Source of the DNA: Solirubrobacteraceae bacterium
GTDB taxonomy: Bacteria; Actinomycetota; Thermoleophilia; Solirubrobacterales; Solirubrobacteraceae
Direction of reading: 5' to 3'
DNA length: 54,211 nucleotides
Assembly (NCBI GenBank): GCA_017744415.1
Contig: JAGIBJ010000056.1
Span: 1-54,211 of the forward strand
A program made the translations under genes and the position numbers. This document shows, piece after piece, positions 24,443 through 32,273 of the stretch (positions are counted from its first letter, which is position 1; each line of letters opens with the position of its first letter). Under the pieces are notes generated by a model. It was not told the DNA's origin. It made no database searches and was given only the letters and a program-made list of their open reading frames with translations.

Positions 24443-24805
24443 CTAACCGCCGCCGACAGCGCGCCCGAGCCAGATGGCGAGGAGCCCCACGCCGAGGCTG
24501 CCGGCGACGTTCCACGCCGCCGCTCGCCCGGCACCCTCGCCGGCGAAGCGGTCGGTCTCGAACATCCACGTCGAAAACGTCGTGTAGCCGCCCAGCAGCC
24601 CAGTGCCGAGGATCAGCGTCAGGTCGCGTGCCGGCGCGAGGCCGGTCAGCAAACCGAGGACGAACGCGCCGGTGACGTTCACCACGAACGTCCCGCGGGC
24701 GATCGGTGCGCCGAACCGCCCGACCACCGCCCGGCCGACGAGCAGGCGCAGGAGGGCGCCGAGTCCGCCGCCGGCGGCCACCGCGAGCGTGGTGGCAGCG
24801 CTCAT
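24443..24805 (-). CDS. crcB: Fluoride channel Fluc/CrcB, second subunit
   Basis: 120 residues from ATG 24805. Four membrane helices. The family signatures are GGGLGALLRLLVGR, GTFVVNVTGAFVLGLLTG (the conserved Asn pore residue) and GLLGGYTTFSTWMFE (the TTFSTF fluoride/Na site). Fluc channels export fluoride as antiparallel dimers. Its start overlaps the stop of the other crcB by four bases (ATGA), so the pair is translationally coupled. Two-gene systems usually form heterodimers with fixed opposite orientations; that is likely here. Confidence 0.93.
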   Translation of the reverse strand: MSAATTLAVAAGGGLGALLRLLVGRAVVGRFGAPIARGTFVVNVTGAFVLGLLTGLAPARDLTLILGTGLLGGYTTFSTWMFETDRFAGEGAGRAAAWNVAGSLGVGLLAIWLGRAVGGG

Positions 24806-25227
24806 CGGCCCGCTCCCGCCGCGAGCCGGCCTGCCCACCGCGCCAGCAGCAGCCCGGCGCCGACACTCGCGACCACGTAGCCGAACGCCAGCGCGCTGTG
24901 GCCGGCGTCGAGCATCTGGAGCACCTCGAGCTGGAACGTCGAGAAGGTGGTCAGGCCGCCGCAGAGGCCCGTGCCCAGGAGGCCATGCCGGTGCGGCCGG
25001 CCCGCGGTACGCACCACCACCCAGCCGAGGACGGCCGCGCCGGCAAGGTTCACGACGAACGTCGCCCACGGCCACGCCGCGGGATCGTGCGCCCAGTGGG
25101 TCGCGAGCTCGGTGCGCAGCAGCGTGCCGAGGGCGCCGCCGATCACGACGGCGAGCGCGAGTCGCGGATCGAGCGGAGGCAGTGCCCGGGCCGCCGCCCG
25201 TTCGGGTTCGTCCGCCTGGCCTGCCAT
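24802..25227 (-). CDS. crcB: Fluoride channel Fluc/CrcB, first subunit
   Basis: 141 residues. Motifs are VIGGALGTLLRTE, WPWATFVVNLAGAAVLG with the pore Asn and GLCGGLTTFSTFQLE. The N-terminal 25 residues are an extra acidic/Arg-rich extension before helix 1. First gene of the crcB pair. The upstream 51 bases, shared with a divergent lipoprotein gene, show no sign of the crcB fluoride riboswitch, so fluoride control through that RNA is not supported here. Confidence 0.93.
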   Translation of the reverse strand: MAGQADEPERAAARALPPLDPRLALAVVIGGALGTLLRTELATHWAHDPAAWPWATFVVNLAGAAVLGWVVVRTAGRPHRHGLLGTGLCGGLTTFSTFQLEVLQMLDAGHSALAFGYVVASVGAGLLLARWAGRLAAGAGR

Positions 25228-25281
25228 CAGGCGGCGAGCCTACTGGCCGCCAACCCCTGCGGGCGGTAGCTTGCTGGCGTG

Positions 25282-25584
25282 ATGTCGCTGCGCTACCTCC
25301 CCGCCATAGCGGTGCCCGTCGCCCTGGGGGTCGCCGCCTGCGGCACCGGAGCGGTGCCGCCCGACGACCTCGAGAAGTCGGTCGCGGCCGAGCTGAAGAC
25401 CAAGATCGGCGTGTCGCCCAAGAAGGTCGACTGCCCGGAGGGCCTCGACGCCGAGACGGGCGCGAAGGCGACCTGCGTGCTCACGGCGCCCAACGGCGAC
25501 CGCTACGACATCGAGCTCACCGCGACCGACGTGAAGGGGAGCGACGTGAACTTCACCTTCAAGGTCGGCGACACCGCCAAGTAA
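25282..25584 (+). CDS. DUF4333-type lipoprotein
   Basis: About 100 residues from ATG 25282 (GTG 25279 also in frame). Lipobox LGVAAC with Cys at residue 20. The mature part matches the DUF4333 pattern: an amphipathic helix (DLEKSVAAELKTKIGVSPKKV), the Cys pair in VDCPEGLDAETGAKATCVLTAP and the terminal strand DVNFTFKVG. Common small envelope lipoproteins of actinobacteria with no established function. It lies between crcB and dnaX. Confidence 0.82.
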   Translation: MSLRYLPAIAVPVALGVAACGTGAVPPDDLEKSVAAELKTKIGVSPKKVDCPEGLDAETGAKATCVLTAPNGDRYDIELTATDVKGSDVNFTFKVGDTAK

Positions 25585-25670
25585 CCGGGCCGCCAACCGG
25601 TTCGTTCCCGCAACGACCAGCCGATCTCGCGGAGCGGGGTTCCCCTCCGCCGCACCCCATCTAGACTGCG

Positions 25671-27740
25671 GTGCTCGTGTCCGCGCCTTCCCTCTACCGC
25701 CGCCACCGCCCGCGCACGTTCGACGACGTCGTCGGCCAGGACCACGTGGTCCGCACCCTTCGCAATGCCGTCGAGCAGGGCAAGGTGCACCACGCCTACC
25801 TGTTCGTCGGATCTCGCGGCACGGGCAAGACGTCGCTCTCGAAGATCCTCGCCGCCTGCCTCGACTGCGAGCACGGCCCGACGGTCAACCCCTGCGGCGA
25901 GTGCGAGAGCTGTCTCGCGATCCAGCGCGCCACCTCGCTCGACGTCGTCGAGATGGATGCCGCGTCGAACAACTCCGTCGACGACGTCCGTGAGCTGCGC
26001 GAGCGCGTCGCAACGGCGCCGACCGGCGGCCGCTGGCGCGTCTACATCCTCGACGAGGCGCACATGCTCACCACGCAGGCGTGGAACGCGCTCCTGAAGA
26101 CGCTCGAGGAGCCGCCGCCGCAGACCGTCTTCGTGCTCGCGACGACCGAGGCCCACAAGGTGCCGGCGACCGTCGTCGACCGCTGCCACCGCTTCGATTT
26201 CACCCGCCCGACCGGCGAGCAGATCTCGCGCGTCCTCGGGCGCGTCGCCCAGAAGGAAGGCCTCACGATGGGGGAGGGCGCAGTTGCGCTCGTCGCTCGC
26301 AACGCCAATGGCTCCTTCCGCGATGCACTCGGCACGCTCGAGCAGCTGGTCACGTACGCCGGCACGACGGTCACCGAGGAGGACGCGGTCACGGTGCTCG
26401 GGATCGGCGACGACGCGCAGGTGTTCGCCGCCGTCGACGCCGTGATCGACGGCAGTGCCCCGAACGCGCTGCGCGTGGTGCAGGACGTCGCCTCGCACGG
26501 CCGCGACCTCGGGTCCTACGCCCGCGAGATCGAGCGTCACGCGCGCGACCTGCTCGTCTGCTGCATCCTCGGCGGCGTCCCCCCGGAGGTGCGACTCACC
26601 GCCGACCGCGACCGGCTCCTCGACGAGCAGGCCCAGCGCATCGGCCGCGACCAGGCGACCCGCCTGCTCGAGCTGCTCGCCGAGGCCATGACGGCCGCCC
26701 GCGACGGCGCCGACCAGCGCGCGATGCTCGAGCTCGCGCTCGTGAAGGCCGCCGACCCCAACGTCGATCCCGCTCTGCGCGCGCTCCAGGCCCGCCTCGC
26801 GCGTCTCGAGGAGCAGCTCGCCGGTGGCCCCGCTCCGGCCCCGGCCCAGGCTCCGGCCGCGCCGCAGGCCGCCGAGCCCAGCGCCGCGCCGGCTCCGGAG
26901 CCGCCTGCGCCCGTCGACGAACCGGACTTCCGCGAGCCGCCCGCCGCGCCCGAGTTCGTACCGCCGCAGCTGCGCGAGGTACCGCCGCCGCAGCGGCCGG
27001 CTGGGCCGGTGGTCGTCGAGCACGCCACGCCCGACCTCCACGCCGTTCCAACGCCCCAGGTGCCGCCGGCCGTCGCGCCCGACGCAGCGGTGCCGCCAGC
27101 GCCCGCCGAGGCGGCTCCGCCTGCCGCACCGGCGCCGGGGGCGCCCGTCGGCGGCGTGACCACCCTCTCCGAGCTCGTGAACGTCTGGGACGCCGTCCTC
27201 GACAACCTCGCCGGCCGCGACCACCTGTGCGCCGTCGCGCTCGAACGCGCTCGCCCCGTGGCGATCGAGGACATGGAACTCACCATCGCCTTCCCGACCG
27301 ACGCCGCCTTCTACCGCGGCACCGCCGATCGCGAGGAGCGCCGCCTCGCGCTGCGCGAGGCCCTCAAGGAGGTGACCGGCTCGCCGCTCACGCTCCGCTT
27401 CGAGCTCCGCGACCTCACCGACGCCGCCCCGTCCCAGACCGCGCCGCCGGCATCGGCCCCTGTCGCCCAACCGGCACCCGTACCCGACGCCACTCACCAG
27501 CACTCGCCCGCACCCGCGAACGGCGGCTACGCACCGCCGGCCCCGGCGCCGGTTGAAGCACCGCCCGCCGCGCCGACCCACACTGCCCCCACGCCTCCGC
27601 CGATGCCGCCGACCGGTCACGAGCCGATCCTGCGCCGCGGGAGCGACGTCGCCATGGACGAGACCGCGGTCGTCGCCCACCTCGTCACCGAGATGGGTGC
27701 TGAAGAACTCGGCGACGGCACCGACCCCGAGCCCGCCTAA
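25671..27740 (+). CDS. dnaX: DNA polymerase III subunit gamma/tau
   Basis: 689 residues from GTG 25671 (GTG 25677 equally possible). Clamp-loader ATPase. RPRTFDDVVGQDHVVRTL; Walker A GSRGTGKT at 47-54; zinc Cys in CLDCEHG and NPCGECESC; DEAH at 128-131 in the Walker B; sensor 1 ATTEAHKVP; SRF-like GSFRDALGTLEQL (Arg sensor 2 region). Residues after about 375 are a Pro/Ala-rich linker (to about 500), a short folded region (LSELVNVWDAVLDN, typical domain V start) and a second Pro/Ala tail. Actinobacterial DnaX is usually made as full tau. First gene of the dnaX-ybaB-recR cluster, as in mycobacteria. No SRP RNA was found in the 86 bases upstream. Confidence 0.97.
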   Translation: MLVSAPSLYRRHRPRTFDDVVGQDHVVRTLRNAVEQGKVHHAYLFVGSRGTGKTSLSKILAACLDCEHGPTVNPCGECESCLAIQRATSLDVVEMDAASNNSVDDVRELRERVATAPTGGRWRVYILDEAHMLTTQAWNALLKTLEEPPPQTVFVLATTEAHKVPATVVDRCHRFDFTRPTGEQISRVLGRVAQKEGLTMGEGAVALVARNANGSFRDALGTLEQLVTYAGTTVTEEDAVTVLGIGDDAQVFAAVDAVIDGSAPNALRVVQDVASHGRDLGSYAREIERHARDLLVCCILGGVPPEVRLTADRDRLLDEQAQRIGRDQATRLLELLAEAMTAARDGADQRAMLELALVKAADPNVDPALRALQARLARLEEQLAGGPAPAPAQAPAAPQAAEPSAAPAPEPPAPVDEPDFREPPAAPEFVPPQLREVPPPQRPAGPVVVEHATPDLHAVPTPQVPPAVAPDAAVPPAPAEAAPPAAPAPGAPVGGVTTLSELVNVWDAVLDNLAGRDHLCAVALERARPVAIEDMELTIAFPTDAAFYRGTADREERRLALREALKEVTGSPLTLRFELRDLTDAAPSQTAPPASAPVAQPAPVPDATHQHSPAPANGGYAPPAPAPVEAPPAAPTHTAPTPPPMPPTGHEPILRRGSDVAMDETAVVAHLVTEMGAEELGDGTDPEPA

Positions 27741-27754
27741 GACCCGCAGCGATC

Positions 27755-27760
27755 AGGAGG
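27755..27760 (+). promoter_or_regulatory. Strong ribosome binding site of ybaB
   Basis: AGGAGG five bases before ATG 27766. It fixes the ybaB start, since the open frame extends far upstream into dnaX. Confidence 0.85.
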
Positions 27761-27765
27761 CCGCC

Positions 27766-28098
27766 ATGCCGCAGCCGAACATGAACCAGATGCTCCAGAA
27801 GGTTCAGAAGATGCAGGCGGACATGGCCGCCGCCCAGGAGGCCTTGAGGCACGAGGTGATCGACGTCTCCGCGGGCGGCGGCACCGTGAAGATCCAGATC
27901 ACCGGCGAGCTCGTCGTCAAGCGCATCGAGGTGTCGCCCGACGCCATCGACCCCGAGGATCCCGAGCTCCTCGGCGAGGTGCTCACCGCCGCCGTCAACC
28001 AGGCGATCGTGCAGGCCCAGGAGATCGCCGCCAAGAAGATGGAAGCCGCATCCGGAGACCTCGGCGCCATGGGCAAGAACCTCGGCTTGCCCTTCTGA
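27766..28098 (+). CDS. YbaB/EbfC family nucleoid-associated protein
   Basis: 110 residues. MNQMLQKVQKMQADMAAAQEAL is the family's N-terminal helix; VDVSAGGGTVKIQITGELVVKRIEVSPDAID is the central sheet; the C-terminal helix is NQAIVQAQEIAAKKMEAASGDL. Small DNA-binding dimer encoded between dnaX and recR in most bacteria, with suggested roles in nucleoid structure or recombination. It follows dnaX by 25 bases. A dispersed repeat begins within its stop codon. Confidence 0.95.
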   Translation: MPQPNMNQMLQKVQKMQADMAAAQEALRHEVIDVSAGGGTVKIQITGELVVKRIEVSPDAIDPEDPELLGEVLTAAVNQAIVQAQEIAAKKMEAASGDLGAMGKNLGLPF

Positions 28099-28199
28099 GC
28101 GGATCTCGCTTGCATCTTCCGTTCGAGCGAATCCGGCCCGTGCGGATGCACTTGGCCGGCTCCACCCGAACGAAATCTGCGGCGCGATCTCTCGCTCAG
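28095..28199. repeat. Dispersed 105-base repeat element, copy 1
   Basis: Bounded by CTGAGCG at 28095-28101 and its complement CGCTCAG at 28193-28199. Shares with 32151-32257 the blocks CTCGCTT, TGCATCT, ATCCGGCCCG, CCGGCTCC and ATCTGCGGCGCGATC. Its left end contains the TGA stop of ybaB. It fills nearly the whole ybaB-recR gap. Confidence 0.85.
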
Positions 28200-28212
28200 T
28201 AGCGTTCCGCTG

Positions 28213-28812
28213 GTGTTCGCCCCGCCGATCCAGCGGCTCGTCGCCGAGTTCGCCAAGCTCCCCGGGGTCGGTCAGCGGACGGCTCAGCGGCTCGCCCTGC
28301 ACGTCCTGCGTGGCACCGATGAGGATGCGCGCGCGCTGGCGACGGCAATCTCCGAGGTGAAGGCGCAGATTCGGCCGTGCGAGGTGTGCTTCAACCTCAC
28401 CGACACCCCGGTCTGCCGAATCTGCAGCGATGCGCGGCGTGATCCGACCGTGATCTGCGTCGTCGAGGATGCCGCCGACGTCGTCTCGCTCGAGCGCACC
28501 CACGAGTTCCACGGCCGCTACCACGTGCTCGGCGGCGCGCTCTCGCCGCTCGACGGTGTCGACCCCGATGATCTCCACCTGCCCGAGCTCTACCGGCGCC
28601 TCCGTGGCGGCGAGGTGCGCGAGCTCATCGTGGCCACCAATCCGACTACGTCGGGCGAGGCCACCGCGCTGCACCTCGCGCGCGAGCTGCGCAGCGTCGC
28701 CCCCCAGGTGAGGGTGACGCGACTCGCCGCCGGGCTCTCCGTCGGCGCCGACCTCGAATACACCGACGAGGTCACGCTCGGACGAGCCCTCCTCGGCCGC
28801 CGGGAGCTTTGA
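28213..28812 (+). CDS. recR: Recombination protein RecR
   Basis: 199 residues from GTG 28213. Works with RecO and RecF in loading RecA at gaps. The helix-hairpin-helix is at LVAEFAKLPGVGQRTAQRLALHVL; the zinc finger CEVCFNLTDTPVCRIC starts near residue 57; the Toprim domain includes ICVVEDAADVVSLERT and YHVLGGALSPLDGVDPDDL; Walker-like ELIVATNPTTSGEATALHL follows. Length is normal. It is separated from ybaB only by the repeat element and followed after three bases by the next gene. Confidence 0.97.
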   Translation: MFAPPIQRLVAEFAKLPGVGQRTAQRLALHVLRGTDEDARALATAISEVKAQIRPCEVCFNLTDTPVCRICSDARRDPTVICVVEDAADVVSLERTHEFHGRYHVLGGALSPLDGVDPDDLHLPELYRRLRGGEVRELIVATNPTTSGEATALHLARELRSVAPQVRVTRLAAGLSVGADLEYTDEVTLGRALLGRREL

Positions 28813-28815
28813 CCG

Positions 28816-29793
28816 ATGGCACCGGCCGTCGCCCGCCAGCGGCTGCTGGCGCTCCTCGTCGGCCTTGCCTGCGTCGCCCTGCTCTCCGTGCTCGTCGAGC
28901 GGCGCGCCGGAGACGACGGCTCCGGCGAGGCGCAGCTCACCGCCTCCGCGACGCTCGTCGGCAACCCCGCGACGCGCCTGGTGCCCGCCTCCACCGAGTA
29001 CGGCGCACCGACCGTGCGCCCGCTGCCGCCCGAGAGCCGCATCGTCGGCTTCGCCGGCGCGCCGCAGAGCCCGGAGCTGGGCATCCTCGGCGACATCGGC
29101 CTGGAGCGCGGCGCCGACCGCCTCGCCATCCAGTCGCGGCCCTACCAGCGCAAGACGCGCCCCGTCACGCGCATCTTCGACCTGATCGCGACGGTCGCCG
29201 ACGCGCACGAGGGTCGCAGCGGCCTCTACCGCACCCGTCAGAAGCCGGCGACGATCGAGCGCTGGCTGCGCGCCGCCCGCCGCAACGACGCGCTCCTCAT
29301 GCTCGACATCCAGCCGGGCGGCTCGAACTTCGTCGACGAGACGCGCGCGCTCTACCGCTGGCTCAAGGAGCCCGACGTGCACCTCGCCCTTGATCCTGAG
29401 TGGCGGATGCGGCCCGGCGTCGCCCCCGGCAGCGAGATCGGCTACGTCTCCCACGGCGAGCTGCAGGTCACCCTCGACCGCGTCGCCGGACTCATCAAGC
29501 GCGCGCAGCTGCCGCCGAAACTCGTCGTCGTGCACCGCTTCACCGACGGCATGATCAAGGACCTCGCGAAGGTGAAGGTGCCCAAGGGCATCATTGGCGT
29601 GATCTCGATCGACGGCGTCGGCGTGAAGGCCGAGAAGATCGCGACCTACAAGCGCATCGCGCCGCACCTCCCAAAGCCCTGGCGCCCGGGCTTCAAGCTG
29701 TTCTTCCAGGAGGACGCCGCAGCCGGCGGCCTCATGAGCGGCAAGCAGGTGATGGCGCTTCAGCCGCGCCCGAGCGTCGTGCTCTACGAGTAG
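28816..29793 (+). CDS. Conserved secreted protein, TIM-barrel-like, unknown function
   Basis: 325 residues, starting three bases after recR and so translationally linked. A signal/anchor segment (LLALLVGLACVALLSVLV at about 10-27) precedes a polar linker. The soluble domain has RIVGFAGAPQSPELGILGDIG, RIFDLIATVADAHEGRSGLYR, NDALLMLDIQPGGSNF, HLALDPEWRM and KLVVVHRFTDGMI. These strand-ending acidic residues (LDIQPG, LALDPEW) look like a glycosidase-type barrel, and similar proteins occur in other actinobacteria. No catalytic activity is established to my knowledge. Its place between recR and ask is not an obvious functional link. Confidence 0.75.
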   Translation: MAPAVARQRLLALLVGLACVALLSVLVERRAGDDGSGEAQLTASATLVGNPATRLVPASTEYGAPTVRPLPPESRIVGFAGAPQSPELGILGDIGLERGADRLAIQSRPYQRKTRPVTRIFDLIATVADAHEGRSGLYRTRQKPATIERWLRAARRNDALLMLDIQPGGSNFVDETRALYRWLKEPDVHLALDPEWRMRPGVAPGSEIGYVSHGELQVTLDRVAGLIKRAQLPPKLVVVHRFTDGMIKDLAKVKVPKGIIGVISIDGVGVKAEKIATYKRIAPHLPKPWRPGFKLFFQEDAAAGGLMSGKQVMALQPRPSVVLYE

Positions 29794-29856
29794 TCGGCGC
29801 AATGCGGCTCGCGGGAGACGCACTGGCCGCGTCGGACCACTAGCCTGTCGGGGGCT

Positions 29857-31125
29857 GTGCCCGAGACCGTCGTCATGAAGTTCGGGGGCACCTCGGTCGC
29901 CGATGCCGAGCGCCTCACCCGTGCTGCCCGCCGCATCGTCGCGCGCGCGGAGGAGGGCAAGGGCGTTGTCGTCGTGCTCAGCGCTCGCGGCAAGGAGACC
30001 GACCGCCTCATCGCCGACGCGTTCGAGATCAGCGAGAACCCCGATCCGCGCGAGATGGACATGCTCCTCTCCACGGGCGAGCGCATCAGCTGCGCGCTCT
30101 GCGCGATGGCCATCCGCGACCTCGGCCACGAGGCGATCTCGCTCTCGGGCTCGCAGGCGGGCATCGTCACCGACACCGTCCACACGAAGGCGCGCATCGT
30201 CGACGTGAAGGCGCACCGCATCCAGGATGCGCTCGACCAGGGCAAGATCGTTCTCGTCGCGGGCTTCCAGGGCGTGAGCACTGCGAAGGACGTCACCACC
30301 CTCGGCCGCGGTGGTTCGGATACCACCGCCGTCGCGCTCGCGGCCGCCGTCGGCGCCGAGGTGTGCGAGATCTACACCGATGTGCCCGGCGTGTTCAGCG
30401 CCGATCCGCGCATCGTCCCGGGAGCCCAGAAGCTCGACGTCGTCTCGTTCGAGGAGGTCCTCGAGATGGCCGCCTCCGGCGCCGGCGTCCTGCAGCTGCG
30501 CTCCGTCGAATACGCCCGTAACCACGGGGTCACCATCCACTGCCGCTCGAGCTTCGACGATTCGACCGGTACCTACGTCGTCCCGGAGGAGGACACCATG
30601 GAACAGCCCATGATCACCGCGGTGTCGCACTCCACGGGAGAGGCACGCATCACTCTGCTCGGGGTGCCCGACAGCCCCGGCGCTGCCGGCCGCATCGCCA
30701 CGACGCTGGCCGACGCGAACATCAACGTCGACATGATCATCCAGAACGAGCCGATCGCCGACGGCGAGCCGGCCGACATGTCGTTCACGATCCCGGCCGA
30801 CGACGTGCGCCTCGCCAAGGAGTCGCTCGAGCCGCTCAAGACCGAGCTGAACCTCCGCGGCATCGTCGCCGACGAGGAGGTCGGCAAGGTGAGCGTGATC
30901 GGCGCGGGCATGCGCAGCCACCCGGGCGTCGCCGCGAAGGTGTTCACCGTCCTCGGTGAGAACGCGATCAACATCGAGATGATCTCCACCTCGACGATCC
31001 GCATCAGCGTCGTCATCCCGAAGGAGCAGGTGCCGGACGCCGTCCGCGCGCTGCACACCGCCTTCGAGCTCGACGGCGACGACACCATCCTCGCCGAGCA
31101 GCCGTTCTCCGAGAAGGGAGCCTGA
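29857..31125 (+). CDS. lysC: Aspartate kinase (with internal beta-subunit start)
   Basis: 422 residues from GTG 29857. Phosphorylates aspartate, the first step to Lys, Thr, Met and diaminopimelate. The kinase domain (1-245) has [37 protein letters not shown] and [16 protein letters not shown]. The two ACT domains (about 265-340 and 345-410) hold the allosteric sites: [17 protein letters not shown] and [19 protein letters not shown]. An internal in-frame ATG at 30598 with a strong ribosome site would yield the ACT-only beta subunit known for Bacillus and Corynebacterium lysC. The asd gene follows after three bases. Lysine and threonine feedback is expected from family knowledge. Confidence 0.96.
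   Translation: MPETVVMKFGGTSVADAERLTRAARRIVARAEEGKGVVVVLSARGKETDRLIADAFEISENPDPREMDMLLSTGERISCALCAMAIRDLGHEAISLSGSQAGIVTDTVHTKARIVDVKAHRIQDALDQGKIVLVAGFQGVSTAKDVTTLGRGGSDTTAVALAAAVGAEVCEIYTDVPGVFSADPRIVPGAQKLDVVSFEEVLEMAASGAGVLQLRSVEYARNHGVTIHCRSSFDDSTGTYVVPEEDTMEQPMITAVSHSTGEARITLLGVPDSPGAAGRIATTLADANINVDMIIQNEPIADGEPADMSFTIPADDVRLAKESLEPLKTELNLRGIVADEEVGKVSVIGAGMRSHPGVAAKVFTVLGENAINIEMISTSTIRISVVIPKEQVPDAVRALHTAFELDGDDTILAEQPFSEKGA
30585..30592 (+). promoter_or_regulatory. Internal ribosome binding site for aspartokinase beta subunit
   Basis: GGAGGAGG lies five bases before the in-frame ATG 30598 (Met-Glu-Gln-Pro). The encoded product, 30598-31125, would be 175 residues holding both ACT domains. 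Confidence 0.7.
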
Positions 31126-31128
31126 GGC

Positions 31129-32154
31129 ATGCGCGTCGCTGTCGTCGGCGCGACCGGTGCGGTCGGCCAACTCCTCCTCAAGACCCTCGAGCGCCGTGGC
31201 TTCGCGGCCTCCGAGATCGTCCCGTTCGCGAGCGAGCGCTCCGCAGGCAAGGAACTTCCCGGTTACGGCGTGATCCAGCCGCTCACCGACGAAACCGTGC
31301 AGGGCTTCGACATCGCCCTCTTCTCCGCCGGCGGCTCGACGAGCAAAGCCTGGGCCGAGAAGTTCGTCGCGGGCGGCGCCACCGTCGTCGACAACTCGAG
31401 CGCCTGGCGCAAGGACGAGCGCGTGCCGCTCGTCGTCTCCGAGGTCAACCCGGAGGCCATCGCGCTCGCCACCAGCGCCGAGGGCCGCGGGATCGTCTCC
31501 AACCCGAACTGCACCACGATGGTGATCATGCTGCCGCTCAAGGCGCTGCACGATCGCTTCGGCCTCGTGTCGATGGTCGCCACCAGCTATCAGGCAGCCG
31601 GCGGCGCCGGCCAGTCCGGCATCGACGAACTCGCCCAGCAGGTGCCGGTCGTCGGCGCCGACGTCGAGCAGCTCGTCCACGAGGGCGCTGCCGCCGCCGG
31701 CAAGGTCACCCCCAGCACCTTCGTGAAGACGCTTGCCTACAACGTGGTGCCGATGCTCGGCACCGTCGGTGAGAAGGGCTACACCGACGAGGAGCTGAAG
31801 ATGCGCGACGAGTCGCGCAAGATCCTCGGCATCCCCGAGCTCACCGTCTCCCCGACGTGCGTCCGCGTGCCCGTGATGGTGGGCCACTCGATCGAGGTGC
31901 GCGCCACCTTCGAGAACGAGGTCACCCGCGACGAGGCGATCGCCGTGCTCGACGCCTTCCCGAACCTCACGGTGCAGGACGTGCCCACGCCGCTCGAGGC
32001 CGCCGGCCTCGACGAGACGTTCGTCGGCCGCGTCCGCGAAGACCTCTCCGACCCCAAGAGCCTCAACCTCTTCGTCGTCGGCGACAACCTCCTCAAGGGT
32101 GCCGCCCTCAACACCGTGCAGCTCGCCGAGCTCGTCGCGTCCGCTCGCGTCTGA
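31129..32154 (+). CDS. asd: Aspartate-semialdehyde dehydrogenase
   Basis: 341 residues. Reduces aspartyl phosphate to the semialdehyde with NADPH. N-terminal nucleotide motif GATGAVGQ at 7-14; LFSAGGSTS at the cofactor site; catalytic Cys128 in SNPNCTT; Gln155 in TSYQAAGGAGQSG; catalytic His253 in VPVMVGHSIEV. The YQAAGGAG loop and length are of the Gram-positive type. It starts three bases after lysC, so the two form an operon. Its TGA stop is part of the second copy of the 105-107 base repeat. Confidence 0.97.
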   Translation: MRVAVVGATGAVGQLLLKTLERRGFAASEIVPFASERSAGKELPGYGVIQPLTDETVQGFDIALFSAGGSTSKAWAEKFVAGGATVVDNSSAWRKDERVPLVVSEVNPEAIALATSAEGRGIVSNPNCTTMVIMLPLKALHDRFGLVSMVATSYQAAGGAGQSGIDELAQQVPVVGADVEQLVHEGAAAAGKVTPSTFVKTLAYNVVPMLGTVGEKGYTDEELKMRDESRKILGIPELTVSPTCVRVPVMVGHSIEVRATFENEVTRDEAIAVLDAFPNLTVQDVPTPLEAAGLDETFVGRVREDLSDPKSLNLFVVGDNLLKGAALNTVQLAELVASARV

Positions 32155-32257
32155 GCGGCGCTCGCTTTTGCATCTCGCGTCTGCGCGGATCCGGCCCGGC
32201 CTAGCGGCCTAAACCGGCTCCGCCCATAGGGGATCTGCGGCGCGATCGCTCGCTCAG
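32151..32257. repeat. Dispersed 107-base repeat element, copy 2
   Basis: Begins CTGAGCG at 32151 and ends CGCTCAG at 32257. Same orientation and the same internal blocks as the copy at 28095. The left boundary again contains the stop codon of the upstream gene (asd). Confidence 0.85.
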
Positions 32258-32273
32258 TTCCAGGCCGTCCGCG

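Noticed and set aside
25228..25281. Fluoride riboswitch upstream of crcB
   Set aside because: Only about 50 bases, with no pseudoknot-forming sequence matching the crcB motif.
25585..25670. SRP RNA (ffs) upstream of dnaX, suggested by GGTTC...CCCGCAACG similarity
   Set aside because: The conserved GGTCAGG/GGAAGGAAGCAGC-type core is absent and the gap is too short.
29794..29856. Lysine riboswitch before lysC
   Set aside because: A 63-base gap cannot hold the roughly 170-base aptamer and no conserved blocks are seen.
27685..31887. A 1400-codon open frame on the minus strand
   Set aside because: It is antisense to dnaX, ybaB, recR, lysC and asd, which all have full family motifs. Long antisense frames are common at this GC content.
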